In this document: piece after piece, positions 50,898 through 59,344 of the stretch
How positions within the stretch are numbered: the first letter of the stretch is position 1
Layout: every line of letters begins with the position of its first letter
NCBI RefSeq assembly: GCF_014451325.2
Contig: NZ_JACSCH020000016.1
Location: 106,127 to 170,126, forward strand
From: Streptomyces sp. CB02980
GTDB taxonomy: Bacteria; Actinomycetota; Actinomycetes; Streptomycetales; Streptomycetaceae
Reading direction: 5' to 3'
DNA length: 64,000 bases
The notes under the pieces: model-generated
Seen by the model: the letters and a program-made list of their open reading frames with translations, nothing else
What the model was told of the DNA's origin: nothing
Databases searched by the model: none
Translations under genes and position numbers: made by a program

Positions 50898-52238
50898 ATG
50901 ACCGGCACAGACGATGTCCTGCTTGTCCACGGCGGAACCCCGCTGGAGGGCGAGATCCGCGTCCGCGGCGCGAAGAACCTCGTGCCCAAGGCGATGGTCG
51001 CCGCCCTGCTCGGCAGCGGCCCCAGCCGCCTGCGCAATGTGCCCGACATCCGTGACGTCCGGGTGGTCCGCGGGCTGCTCCAGCTGCACGGCGTGACGGT
51101 CCGTCCGGGCGAGGAGCCCGGTGAGCTCGTCCTCGACCCGACGCACGTCGAGTCGGCGAACGTCGCCGACATCGATGCCCACGCCGGCTCGTCCCGCATC
51201 CCGATCCTCTTCTGCGGCCCGCTGCTGCACCGCCTCGGCCACGCCTTCATCCCGGGCCTGGGCGGCTGCGACATCGGCGGCCGGCCCATCGACTTCCACT
51301 TCGACGTGCTGCGCCAGTTCGGCGCCACCATCGAGAAGCGGGACGACGGGCAGTACCTGGAGGCCCCGCAGCGTCTTCGCGGTTGCAAGATCCGGCTGCC
51401 GTACCCCTCGGTCGGTTCGACCGAGCAGGTGCTCCTCACGGCGGTACTCGCCGAGGGCGTCACCGAGCTGTCGAACGCCGCCGTGGAGCCCGAGATCGAG
51501 GACCTCATCTGCGTGCTGCAGAAGATGGGCGCGATCATCTCCATGGACACCGACCGGACCATCCGGATCACCGGTGTCGACCGCCTCGACGGCTACACCC
51601 ACCGGGCGCTCCCGGACCGCCTGGAGGCGGCCTCCTGGGCGTCCGCTGCGCTGGCGACCGAGGGCAACATCTACGTGCGCGGTGCCCAGCAGCGCTCGAT
51701 GATGACCTTCCTCAACACCTACCGGAAGGTGGGTGGCGCCTTCGAGATCGACGACGAGGGCATCCGCTTCTGGCACCCGGGCGGCTCGCTCAACGCGATC
51801 CACCTGGAGACGGACGTGCACCCCGGCTTCCAGACGGACTGGCAGCAGCCGCTGGTCGTGGCCCTGACGCAGGCCTCCGGCCTCTCCATCATCCACGAGA
51901 CGGTGTACGAGTCGCGGCTCGGCTTCACCTCCGCGCTCAACCAGATGGGCGCTCACATCCAGCTGTACCGCGAGTGCCTCGGCGGCTCCGACTGCCGCTT
52001 CGGCCAGCGCAACTTCCTGCACTCGGCGGTCGTGTCCGGCCCGACGAAGCTCCAGGGCGCCGATCTGGTCATCCCCGACCTGCGCGGCGGCTTCTCGTAC
52101 CTGATCGCGGCGCTCGCGGCGCAGGGCACCTCCCGGGTGCACGGCATCGAGCTGATCAACCGCGGCTACGAGAACTTCATGGAGAAGCTCGTCGAGCTCG
52201 GCGCCAAGGTCGAGCTCCCGGGCAGCGCGCTGGTCTGA
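50898..52238 (+). CDS. murA: UDP-N-acetylglucosamine 1-carboxyvinyltransferase
   Basis: 446 residues. First committed step of peptidoglycan synthesis: transfers enolpyruvyl from PEP to UDP-GlcNAc. RGAKN (24-28; K26, N27) and the active-site loop GLGGCDIGGRP with C124 are present, so the enzyme should be fosfomycin-sensitive at that residue. The EPT-fold repeat is complete. ATG at 50898 is preferred although the frame stays open far upstream. Separated from hup by a strong bidirectional terminator. Confidence 0.95.
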   Translation: MTGTDDVLLVHGGTPLEGEIRVRGAKNLVPKAMVAALLGSGPSRLRNVPDIRDVRVVRGLLQLHGVTVRPGEEPGELVLDPTHVESANVADIDAHAGSSRIPILFCGPLLHRLGHAFIPGLGGCDIGGRPIDFHFDVLRQFGATIEKRDDGQYLEAPQRLRGCKIRLPYPSVGSTEQVLLTAVLAEGVTELSNAAVEPEIEDLICVLQKMGAIISMDTDRTIRITGVDRLDGYTHRALPDRLEAASWASAALATEGNIYVRGAQQRSMMTFLNTYRKVGGAFEIDDEGIRFWHPGGSLNAIHLETDVHPGFQTDWQQPLVVALTQASGLSIIHETVYESRLGFTSALNQMGAHIQLYRECLGGSDCRFGQRNFLHSAVVSGPTKLQGADLVIPDLRGGFSYLIAALAAQGTSRVHGIELINRGYENFMEKLVELGAKVELPGSALV

Positions 52239-52342
52239 CCGGCCGTACGCGCGCCTGACCGCCCGTACGCGCGCGCGGGGACCCGCTCCCCGCGCGCGCA
52301 CCCGGCGTCCGACCGCGTCAACGGGCCTCTGACGGGCAAACG

Positions 52343-52379
52343 AAAGGGCGGCCACCCCCTGACAGGGTGGCCGCCCTTT
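52343..52379. terminator. Bidirectional terminator between murA and hup
   Basis: AAAGGGCGGCCACCC (52343-52357) and GGGTGGCCGCCCTTT (52365-52379): perfect 15-bp stem with flanking T runs on both strands. Confidence 0.9.
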
Positions 52380-52416
52380 CTGTGCCTCCAGGCGGCCTTA
52401 CGCGGCCTTGGCGGCC

Positions 52417-52698
52417 TTACTTGCCCTTGGCGGCTTCCTTGAGCTTCGAGCCCGCGGAGACCTTCACGCTGTAGCCGGCCGGGATGTTGATCGGGTCGCC
52501 GGTCTGCGGGTTACGAGCGGTGCGAGCGGCACGGTGGGTGCGCTCGAAGGTCAGGAAGCCGGGGATGGTGACCTTCTCGTCGCCCTTGGCGACGACCTCA
52601 CCGACGGTCTCGGCGAGAGCGGCCAGCACGGCGTCGGCGTCCTTGCGGGTCACCTCGGCGCGGTCGGCCAGGGCGGCCACCAGCTCACTGCGGTTCAT
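52417..52698 (-). CDS. hup: HU-family nucleoid protein
   Basis: 93 residues, the classic short HU without the Lys/Ala-rich tail of the second Streptomyces HU (HupS). MNRSELVAALADRAEVTRKDADAVLAAL helix pair, GFLTFERTHRAARTARNPQTGDPINIPA beta-arm with the proline at its tip. Binds and bends DNA non-specifically. GGGAG lies 7 bases before the ATG. Position next to murA matches hupA in related genomes as I recall. Confidence 0.95.
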   Translation of the reverse strand: MNRSELVAALADRAEVTRKDADAVLAALAETVGEVVAKGDEKVTIPGFLTFERTHRAARTARNPQTGDPINIPAGYSVKVSAGSKLKEAAKGK

Positions 52699-52936
52699 GT
52701 TGTTACTCCCGTGTTCTTCTTGCCTGTGAGGCGTGCCACGCGGCGGAAGCCGCGTGATTGGGTACAGCGAAGCCGATGCTGCCAGGGCCTTCGGACAGTC
52801 CCCGGACCCGGGTCTAATGACAGACCCTCGCGCCCAAACACGCATCCTGCCCCCACCAGCGGCGGGAACGCCAATCCGGCACCCCCTGGGGTCACACGAA
52901 AAGCGCCAGAGCCCCGTGGTGGTGACGTTCTGTCGA

Positions 52937-52990
52937 CTCCGCGAAAACCATGCGGAGCCGAAAAGCCACCCTAAAGGCGGGTTTACGCCT
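52937..52990. terminator. Hairpins after the malic enzyme gene
   Basis: Two small stems on the minus strand downstream of the malic enzyme: AGGCG-TAAACC-CGCCT followed by TTAGGG (52990-52975), and CTCCGC...GCGGAG (52937-52957). The rest of the 312-bp gap 52699-53010 holds the hup leader and no gene. Confidence 0.5.
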
Positions 52991-53010
52991 CCGCGAATCG
53001 CGACGCGCCG

Positions 53011-54441
53011 TCAGCGCCCGGTCGCCGCAGGGCCGCCGGCCGCCGCCTTGGCCGCGTTGCGCACGGCTCCGGCGACCGCACCCGCGACCTTGTCGTTGAA
53101 GACCGACGGGATGATGTAGTTCGGGTTCAGCTCGTCCTCGGTGACGACGTCGGCGAGGGCCGTGGCGGCCGCCAGCATCATCTCCGTGTTGACGGTACGG
53201 GACTGGGCGTCGAGGAGACCGCGGAAGACACCCGGGAAGACCAGCACGTTGTTGATCTGGTTCGGGAAGTCCGAGCGGCCGGTGGCGACGACGGCGGCCG
53301 TCTGGCGCGCGGCGGCCGGGTCGACCTCCGGGTCGGGGTTCGCGAGCGCGAAGACGATCGCGCCCTCCGCCATCGCGGCGACGTCGTCCGCGCCCAGCAG
53401 ATTCGGGGCCGAGACGCCGATGAAGACGTCCGCGCCGACCACGGCCTGCTTGAGGGTGCCGGTGACGCCCTCGGGGTTGGTGTTGTCGGCGATCCAGCGC
53501 AGCGGGGTGCCGGGCGCGGCGTCGACGAGGTCCTCGCGGCCCGCGTGCACCACGCCGTGGATGTCGGCGACGACGGCGTGCTTGACGCCCGCGGCGATGA
53601 GCAGCTTGAGGATGGCCGTACCGGCGGCGCCGGCACCGGACATGACGACCCGTACGTCGCCGATGCCCTTGTTGACCACGCGGAGCGCGTTGGTGAGCGC
53701 GGCGAGGACGACGATGGCGGTGCCGTGCTGGTCGTCGTGGAAGACGGGGATGTCGAGGGCCTCGCGCAGCCGGGCCTCGATCTCGAAGCAGCGGGGCGCG
53801 GAGATGTCCTCGAGGTTGATGCCCGCGAAGCCGGGGGCGATGGCCTTGACGATGGCCACGATCTCGTCGGTGTCCTGCGTGTCGAGGCAGATCGGCCAGG
53901 CGTCGATGCCGGCGAAGCGCTTGAAGAGCGCGGCCTTGCCCTCCATGACGGGCAGGGAGGCCATCGGGCCGATGTTGCCGAGGCCGAGGACGGCGGAGCC
54001 GTCGGTGACGACCGCGACGGAGTTGCGCTTGATGGTGAGGCGGCGGGCGTCCTCGGGGTTCTCGGCGATCGCCATGCACACGCGGGCGACGCCCGGGGTG
54101 TAGATCATGGAGAGGTCGTCACGGTTGCGGATGGGGTGCTTGGACGCCATCTCGATCTTGCCGCCGAGGTGCATCAGGAACGTACGGTCGGAGACCTTGC
54201 CCAGGACGACGCCCTCGATGGTGCGCAGCTGCTCGACGATCTCGTCGGCGTGCGCCGTGGAGGTCGCGGCGATGGTGACGTCGATACGGAGCTTCTCGTG
54301 GCCGGAGGCGGTCACGTCGAGGCCGGTGACGGATCCGCCGTGGGACTCCACCGCCGTGGTGAGCTGGGAGACCGCGGTTCCGCTCGCGGGAACCTCCAGC
54401 CGGACCGTCATCGAGTACGAGACGCTGGGCGCCGTTGCCAT
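53011..54441 (-). CDS. NAD(P)-dependent malic enzyme with N-terminal ACT domain
   Basis: 476 residues. Oxidatively decarboxylates malate to pyruvate. Residues about 9-90 form an ACT-type regulatory domain. Malic domain: SMIYTPGVARVC (Y114 catalytic), NLEDISAPRCFEIE (E211, D212 metal ligands), HDDQHGT (D236/D237). Dinucleotide loop VVMSGAGAAGTA (266-277). The short form (no phosphotransacetylase fusion). Preceded on the same strand by a strong terminator, so it is transcribed on its own. Confidence 0.93.
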   Translation of the reverse strand: MATAPSVSYSMTVRLEVPASGTAVSQLTTAVESHGGSVTGLDVTASGHEKLRIDVTIAATSTAHADEIVEQLRTIEGVVLGKVSDRTFLMHLGGKIEMASKHPIRNRDDLSMIYTPGVARVCMAIAENPEDARRLTIKRNSVAVVTDGSAVLGLGNIGPMASLPVMEGKAALFKRFAGIDAWPICLDTQDTDEIVAIVKAIAPGFAGINLEDISAPRCFEIEARLREALDIPVFHDDQHGTAIVVLAALTNALRVVNKGIGDVRVVMSGAGAAGTAILKLLIAAGVKHAVVADIHGVVHAGREDLVDAAPGTPLRWIADNTNPEGVTGTLKQAVVGADVFIGVSAPNLLGADDVAAMAEGAIVFALANPDPEVDPAAARQTAAVVATGRSDFPNQINNVLVFPGVFRGLLDAQSRTVNTEMMLAAATALADVVTEDELNPNYIIPSVFNDKVAGAVAGAVRNAAKAAAGGPAATGR

Positions 54442-54605
54442 GGCCGAGTTCCTCTGCTTTCCCTGAGCTTCGTTGCTACGCCGCCCCGGCTGGTTGCCCG
54501 GCGGCGCCCTCCGATGGTCGCACCTACCTGCCGGTAGCAGGTAATGCGGTCATTTTGTTTTCGGAAAGTAGTTTCCACCATACGAGAAGTGCCGGGGAAA
54601 CAGAA

Positions 54606-54749
54606 GAGGTCCCCGTCACCAGCGGTGACGGGGACCTCAACTTCGTACATACGTCTAAGTGGCACCGACCCGCCATGCTCGCCTCGCGGCAAGTGGTCCC
54701 TCTGAGGGACGAAGGTTGGGCCCGGGGGCTTGGATCGAGCCGGTGCCAC
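54606..54749 (-). ncRNA. Candidate structured small RNA or 3' UTR element
   Basis: Reading the minus strand from 54749: stem GTGGCACCG (54749-54741) pairs with CGGTGCCAC (54667-54659) and encloses about 73 nt with internal hairpins, e.g. GTCCCT-CAG-AGGGAC. It is followed by a perfect 15-bp hairpin (54638-54606, loop GCT) and a TTCTGTTT tract, i.e. an intrinsic terminator. It lies between the helD stop (54830) and the malic enzyme start (54441). Either an independent sRNA or a processed helD 3' end; no promoter is convincing. Confidence 0.45.
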
Positions 54750-54829
54750 GACAAGGCTAACAAACCACCCTGGTTGGTGATTCCAGCGCCGCAGGTTGAC
54801 CTGAAATCGGCGTCGCCCGCTCCGCGGGA

Positions 54830-57169
54830 TCAGTCCCTCAGCAGGTCCGGGACCCCCGCCTCGTCCGGCATGTCCGCCGCCGCCGCGACCACCGTGAGCT
54901 GCTGCGTCGCCCGGGTCAGGGCCACGTAGAGAACCCGCAGTCCGGCCGGGGACTCGTCCGCGATCTCCGCGGGCGAGACGACCACCGTGGCGTCGTACTC
55001 CAGGCCCTTCGCCTCCAGGGAGCCGAGCGCCACGACCCGGTCGCCCAGCTCGGCCAGCCAGCGGGCCGCCTCCTGGCGCCGGTTCATGGCGACGACGACA
55101 CCGACGGTGCCCTCGACCCGCTCCAGGAGCAGCCGCGCCTCGGACCGAACAGTTTCAGCCAGATCGGGCTTCCCCGCCGTCTCCCCGACCCGTACGAAAC
55201 GGGGCTCGACGCCCGTCGAGCGGACCGCGCGCGGCGACTCCTTGCCCGGCATGGCGAGGGCGAGCACCTTGGCCGCGAGCTCGGCGATCTCGGCCGGGTT
55301 CCGGTAGTTCACGGTCAGCTCGAAGCGGCGCCGCGGCCGGGACCCGAGGGCCTCGTCGCGGGCCGCCGCGGCCTCGTCCGGGTCCGACCAGGAGGACTGC
55401 GCCGGGTCGCCGACGACCGTCCAGGTGGCGTGCCGGCCGCGCCGCCCGACCATCCGCCACTGCATGGGCGTGAGGTCCTGCGCCTCGTCGACGATCACGT
55501 GCGCGTACTCGGTGCGCTCCGCGGCGAGCCGTTCGGCCCGCTCGCGCTGGGTCTCCTCCCGTACGGGCATGAGCTCCTCAAGGCCCGTGAGCTGGTCGAG
55601 CGGGTCGTACTCGCGCTTCCTCCGGGGCCGGGCCGGGGTCCCGACCAGGGTGTGCAGCTCGTCGAGGAGCGCCACGTCGTGGACGGACAGCTCGGTGCGG
55701 CGCAGCGAGCGGGCGAGCCGGCGCACCTCGCCCGGGTTGAGGATGCGGCGGGCCCAGCGGCCGAGCCGGCGCTCGTCGGCCATCGCGTCGAGGACCCGGC
55801 GCGGGGTGAGTTCGGGCCACCAGGCGTCGAGGAACCCGAGGAAGGAGTCCTCCGTCGACACGTCCTCGTCGAAGGAGGAGCGCAGTTCGGCGGCGAGCTC
55901 GGGGTCGCTGTGCCGGCCGACCGCGCCCGACTTGGCGTACAGCGCGTCCAGGAGCAGCCGGCGGGCGCGCGGGCGCAGCAGGTTGACGGGGGCGGTGCCG
56001 CCGAGGACGTTGTGCCGGATGCGCCGCAGGTCGTCGGCCTCCAGCTCCAGACGGCGGCCGAAGGCGACGACCCGCAGCCGCGTCGGCGTGCCCGCCGGGA
56101 CGGGAGCGTCCTCCTCCCCCAGCTCGGGCTGGATCCTGGGCGGCGGGGTCTCCAGGGCGCCGCGGGCGGCCTTGCGGAGCACGTGCAGCATCCGGGAGGA
56201 GCCCTTGATCCGGGCGACGGCCGGGTCGTCGTAGGCGGTGGCCTCGGCGCCGTCGACAAGGCTGCCGACCGCGCGGATGGCGACCTGCCCCTCCTCGCCC
56301 AGGGAGGGCAGGACACCCTCGGTGTACGAGACGAGGAGCGGGGTCGGCGAGACGATCAGGATGCCGCCCGCGTACCGCCGCCGGTCCTGGTAGAGCAGGT
56401 AGGCGGCCCGGTGCAGGGCCACGGCGGTCTTGCCGGTGCCGGGCCCGCCCTCGACGTACGTGACGGAGGCGGCGGGCGCGCGGATGACGAGGTCCTGCTC
56501 GGCCTGGATGGAGGACACGATGTCCCGCATGGTGTGGCTGCGGGCCTGCCCGAGGGCGGCCATCAGGGCGCCGTCGCCGATGACGGGCAGCTCGCGCCCG
56601 TCCAGGGTGGCCCGGAGCTCGGGACGCATCAGGTCGTCCTCGACACCGAGGACCTTGCGGCCCTTGGAGCGGATGACCCTGCGCCGTACGACCCGGCCCG
56701 GATCGACCGGCGTGGACCGGTAGAAGGGCGCGGCGGCGGGTGCGCGCCAGTCGATGACCAGCGGCGCGTAGTCGGAGTCGAGGACGCCGATCCGGCCGAT
56801 GTGGAGGGTCTCGCCGATCTCGGCGGTGTTGTCGGGCCGTACGGCGTCCTCGGCGGGCTCGACGGAGGTGTAGGCCCCGTCGGGGCCCTTCTTCCCGTCC
56901 TTGCCGTACAGCAGATCGATCCGGCCGAAGAGGAAGTCCTCGAACTCGTTGTTGAGCCGGTTGAGGTGGATGCCGGCCCGGAAGACCTGCGCGTCGCGCT
57001 CGGCGAGCGCGCCGGGCGTGCCGACCTGGCCCCGCTGGGCGGCGTCGTTCATCAGGAACTCCGCCTCGTGGATCTTCTCCTCCAGTCGGCGGTAGACGTG
57101 ATCCAGATGTTCCTGCTCGACACCGATCTCACGGTCTCTGACCGTGTCCACGGCTTCCTGCGCGGCCAC
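54830..57169 (-). CDS. helD: HelD-type UvrD-like helicase (RNA polymerase recycling factor)
   Basis: 779 residues. N-terminal antiparallel coiled coil (about 15-80: QEHLDHVYRRLEEKIHEAEFLMND...AGIHLNRLNNEFEDFLFGRIDLLYG in outline), then a split SF1 helicase: Walker A GGPGTGKTAVALH (241-253), HVIVDEAQDLTPMQ (Walker B), VVGDPAQSSWSD, FELTVNYRNPAEI and the final LYVALTRATQQLTVV. In Gram-positive bacteria HelD removes stalled or inactive RNA polymerase from DNA, and some actinobacterial HelD proteins give rifamycin resistance. GTG start after AGGGGG. Confidence 0.9.
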   Translation of the reverse strand: MAAQEAVDTVRDREIGVEQEHLDHVYRRLEEKIHEAEFLMNDAAQRGQVGTPGALAERDAQVFRAGIHLNRLNNEFEDFLFGRIDLLYGKDGKKGPDGAYTSVEPAEDAVRPDNTAEIGETLHIGRIGVLDSDYAPLVIDWRAPAAAPFYRSTPVDPGRVVRRRVIRSKGRKVLGVEDDLMRPELRATLDGRELPVIGDGALMAALGQARSHTMRDIVSSIQAEQDLVIRAPAASVTYVEGGPGTGKTAVALHRAAYLLYQDRRRYAGGILIVSPTPLLVSYTEGVLPSLGEEGQVAIRAVGSLVDGAEATAYDDPAVARIKGSSRMLHVLRKAARGALETPPPRIQPELGEEDAPVPAGTPTRLRVVAFGRRLELEADDLRRIRHNVLGGTAPVNLLRPRARRLLLDALYAKSGAVGRHSDPELAAELRSSFDEDVSTEDSFLGFLDAWWPELTPRRVLDAMADERRLGRWARRILNPGEVRRLARSLRRTELSVHDVALLDELHTLVGTPARPRRKREYDPLDQLTGLEELMPVREETQRERAERLAAERTEYAHVIVDEAQDLTPMQWRMVGRRGRHATWTVVGDPAQSSWSDPDEAAAARDEALGSRPRRRFELTVNYRNPAEIAELAAKVLALAMPGKESPRAVRSTGVEPRFVRVGETAGKPDLAETVRSEARLLLERVEGTVGVVVAMNRRQEAARWLAELGDRVVALGSLEAKGLEYDATVVVSPAEIADESPAGLRVLYVALTRATQQLTVVAAAADMPDEAGVPDLLRD

Positions 57170-57372
57170 CTAAGGCCCCCTTCTGACGTGCACTGGGCAG
57201 CCGTCGAGCGTACGCCACCGGAAGGCACCGTGTCAGGCGAGATCACGGTACGCCGCCCGACACCCACCCGACACGGCCCCCCGACCGCCCTCGCTACGGG
57301 CATTCACCCCACCGGGGCGACACCCAACCGTGGGCAACGGCCCCGCGGCGGCGGTGCCCGCCCGCCGCCCCC

Positions 57373-57505
57373 GTTGTGGGCACCCGTCCCCGCCGATGCG
57401 GCACCCACCGTCCCGGGACGGCGCCCCCGCCCGCCGCCCTCGTTGTGGGCACTCGTCCCCGCCGAGGCGGAGCCCACCCGCCCGCCGCCCACCCCGTTGT
57501 GGGCA
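57373..57505. repeat. Tandem array of CGTTGTGGGCA units beside copy B
   Basis: GTTGTGGGCA at 57373, 57442 and 57496 (spacing 69 and 54 bp) is the reverse complement of the array beside copy A. A decayed unit (CCGTGGGCAACGG) lies near 57328. The spacers are GC-rich with CCCGCCCGCCGCCC in common. Lies in the 940-bp gene-free stretch 57170-58111. Confidence 0.7.
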
Positions 57506-57699
57506 GTCGTTCCGCTGGGGCGGAACGGGTGGGCACAACGGAACGGTGCCCTTTGCCGGGCCTAGGCTTCCGGGCCTGAACCCGCACCACAGGTGCGGTG
57601 CACAGTCGGGTGCGGGTCCAGGCACAAGGGGCGGAGGCGCCGCCGAGCGCGCCGTCCCGTGTGCCCACCCGTCCCGCCCAGCGGGACGATTGCCCACAC
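57496..57699. repeat. Palindromic intergenic element, copy B (inverted)
   Basis: 204 bp, reverse-complement orientation relative to copy A. Arms 57496-57556 and about 57642-57699 mirror each other; the centre again carries the CCTGAACCCGCACC / GGTGCGGGTCCAGG hairpin. Over roughly 120 bp (57481-57600) it matches copy A almost base for base. The arm at 57642-57699 is the more divergent. Placed between the hemD-fusion 3' end and the helD start. Confidence 0.8.
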
Positions 57700-57851
57700 G
57701 GCGGGGGGCGGGGTGGCGGGCACAGCCCGCACGGCGGGTGGCGAGGCGAGGCGCGGCGTGTGCCCGCACGGCGGGTGAGGGTGGCGCGGGCGCAGCCCGC
57801 ACGCGCGGCCCGGCGTGTGCACGCACGGCGGGGTGGCGAGGGCGAGGCCGC

Positions 57852-58026
57852 GGCCCGCACGGGGCGGAGGCAGAGGCGCGGGCCCGCACAGGGCGGAGGC
57901 AGAGATGCGGGCCGCACGGGGCGGAGGCAGAGGTGCGGGCCCGCACAGGGCGGAGGCAGAGATGCGGGCCGCACGGGGCGGAGGCAGAGGTGCGGGCCCG
58001 CACGGGCGCGGAGGCAGAGGTGCGGG
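57852..58026. repeat. 28/29-bp tandem repeat with 57-bp higher-order period
   Basis: The word GGAGGCAGAG recurs six times at 57866, 57895, 57923, 57952, 57980 and 58010 (spacings 29, 28, 29, 28, 30). Alternating units differ at GGCCGCACGGGG versus GGCCCGCACAGGG, giving a 57-bp dimer. 57 bp is 19 codons, so the minus strand stays open in repeats, but nothing suggests translation. Confidence 0.8.
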
Positions 58027-58111
58027 CCGCAGGGGGCGTCGGCCCCCGCACGTGGTGGAGGCGGAGGTCCCGGTGGGGGCCCGCGCCACGAGCCCCGCAC
58101 GCGTCCCGCCG

Positions 58112-59260
58112 CTAGTCGTCGTACTTCGCGTCCGCCGCCGCATCCAGCGCCAGCCGGTAGCCGCGCTTGACGACCGTCTGGATCAGCTTCGGCGTGCCCA
58201 GGGCCGCCCGCAGCCGCGCCATCGCCGTCTCCACCGCGTGCTCGTCCCGCCCCGCGCCCGGCAGCGCGCGCAGCAGGTCCGCGCGGGAGACCACCCAGCC
58301 GGGGCGGCGGGCGAGGAGCCCGACGAGGGCCATTCCGGCGGGCGGGACGGGCCGCAGGAGGCCGTCGACGAGGACGGCGTGCCCGCGGACCTCCACCCGG
58401 TGGCCCGCCACGGGCAGGACCCGCGAGCGGGCCGGCAGCTCCTTGCAGAGCAGCTGGACGAGCGGCCCGAGCCGGAACCGCTCGGGTGCGTACGTGTCGA
58501 TGCCCTCGGCCTGGAGCGGGAGCGCCGTCACGGGCCCCACGCACACCGCGAGGACGCCGTGCCTCAGCGCGGCGACGAGTTCGGCCCGTACGCCCCTCTC
58601 CTCGGCCCGCGACAGCAGCGACACCGCGGCGGGCGCGCTGGTGAAGGTGACCGCGTCCAGGCCCCCGGACAGGGCCCCGTCGAGGAGCCGGTCGAGCGGC
58701 CCGATGTCCTCCGGCGGCATCCAGCGGTAGACGGGCACGCCGACCACCTCCGCGCCGCCTGCCGTGAGCGCCTCCACGAAGCCGGGCAGCGGCTCCCCGT
58801 GCAGCTGGAGCGCGATCCGCCGGCCCGCCACGCCCTCGCCGAGGAGCCGGTCGAGGACCTCGGCCATGGACTCCGAACCCGGCGACCAGGACTCGGTGAG
58901 CCCGGCGGCCCGTACGGCTCCCTTGACCTTGGGTCCCCGGGCGAGCAGCTCGACGTCCCGAAGCATGGCGAGGAGCTCCTCGCCGCACCCCCAGCCCTCC
59001 GCCGCCTCGACCCAGCCGCGGAAGCCGATCGCCGTCGTGGCGACGACGACGTCCGGGGCGTGGCCGATGAGTTCCTTGGTGGCGGCGAGGAGTTCGGTGT
59101 CGTCCGCGAGGGGCACGATCCGCAGGGCGGGTCCGTGGACGACGGCCGCGCCCCGCCGGCGCAGCAGCGCGATGAGTTCGTCCGCGCGCCGCGCCGCGGT
59201 GACGCCGACCGTGAAGCCGGCGAGGGGCCCGGCGGGGCCGTGTTCTTGCTGCTCGTCCAT
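58112..59260 (-). CDS. Uroporphyrinogen-III synthase fused to a winged-helix DNA-binding domain
   Basis: 382 residues. Residues about 13-260 are a HemD domain (FTVGVTAARRADELIALLRRRGAAVVHGPALRIVP ... VVVATTAIGFRGWV ... VTFTSAPAAVSLL ... CVGPVTALPLQAEGI), which closes hydroxymethylbilane to uroporphyrinogen III for siroheme/haem. Residues about 285-375 form an OmpR-type winged helix (LVDGLLRPVPPAGMALVGLLARRPGWVVSRADLLRAL...HAVETAMARLRAALGTPKLIQTVVKRGYRL). It may be a regulator that reuses the HemD fold. Next to narK, suggesting a nitrate/nitrite link. ATG at 59260. Confidence 0.9.
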   Translation of the reverse strand: MDEQQEHGPAGPLAGFTVGVTAARRADELIALLRRRGAAVVHGPALRIVPLADDTELLAATKELIGHAPDVVVATTAIGFRGWVEAAEGWGCGEELLAMLRDVELLARGPKVKGAVRAAGLTESWSPGSESMAEVLDRLLGEGVAGRRIALQLHGEPLPGFVEALTAGGAEVVGVPVYRWMPPEDIGPLDRLLDGALSGGLDAVTFTSAPAAVSLLSRAEERGVRAELVAALRHGVLAVCVGPVTALPLQAEGIDTYAPERFRLGPLVQLLCKELPARSRVLPVAGHRVEVRGHAVLVDGLLRPVPPAGMALVGLLARRPGWVVSRADLLRALPGAGRDEHAVETAMARLRAALGTPKLIQTVVKRGYRLALDAAADAKYDD

Positions 59261-59344
59261 GGGGTCAGAGCCTGACGGGGACGCGTGACGGTCTCGGTTC
59301 GCCCGTATTTCCTGATCGTTACGGTCCGCGCCGGGCACCGGACA

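Noticed and set aside
54524-54763. A 79-codon minus-strand frame upstream of the malic enzyme
   Set aside because: It crosses the strong 15-bp terminator stem and the structured element, has no ribosome site and no similarity I recognise.
57852-58026. Regularly spaced repeats considered as a CRISPR array
   Set aside because: Units are contiguous without unique spacers, alternate in two forms, and no cas gene is present.
57294-58988. Long minus-strand frames (564 and 272 codons) across the repeat block 57.2-58.1 kb
   Set aside because: They run through non-coding repeats and, for the longer one, out of frame through the HemD-fusion gene; no ribosome site or conserved domain. The 57-bp period simply keeps the frame open.
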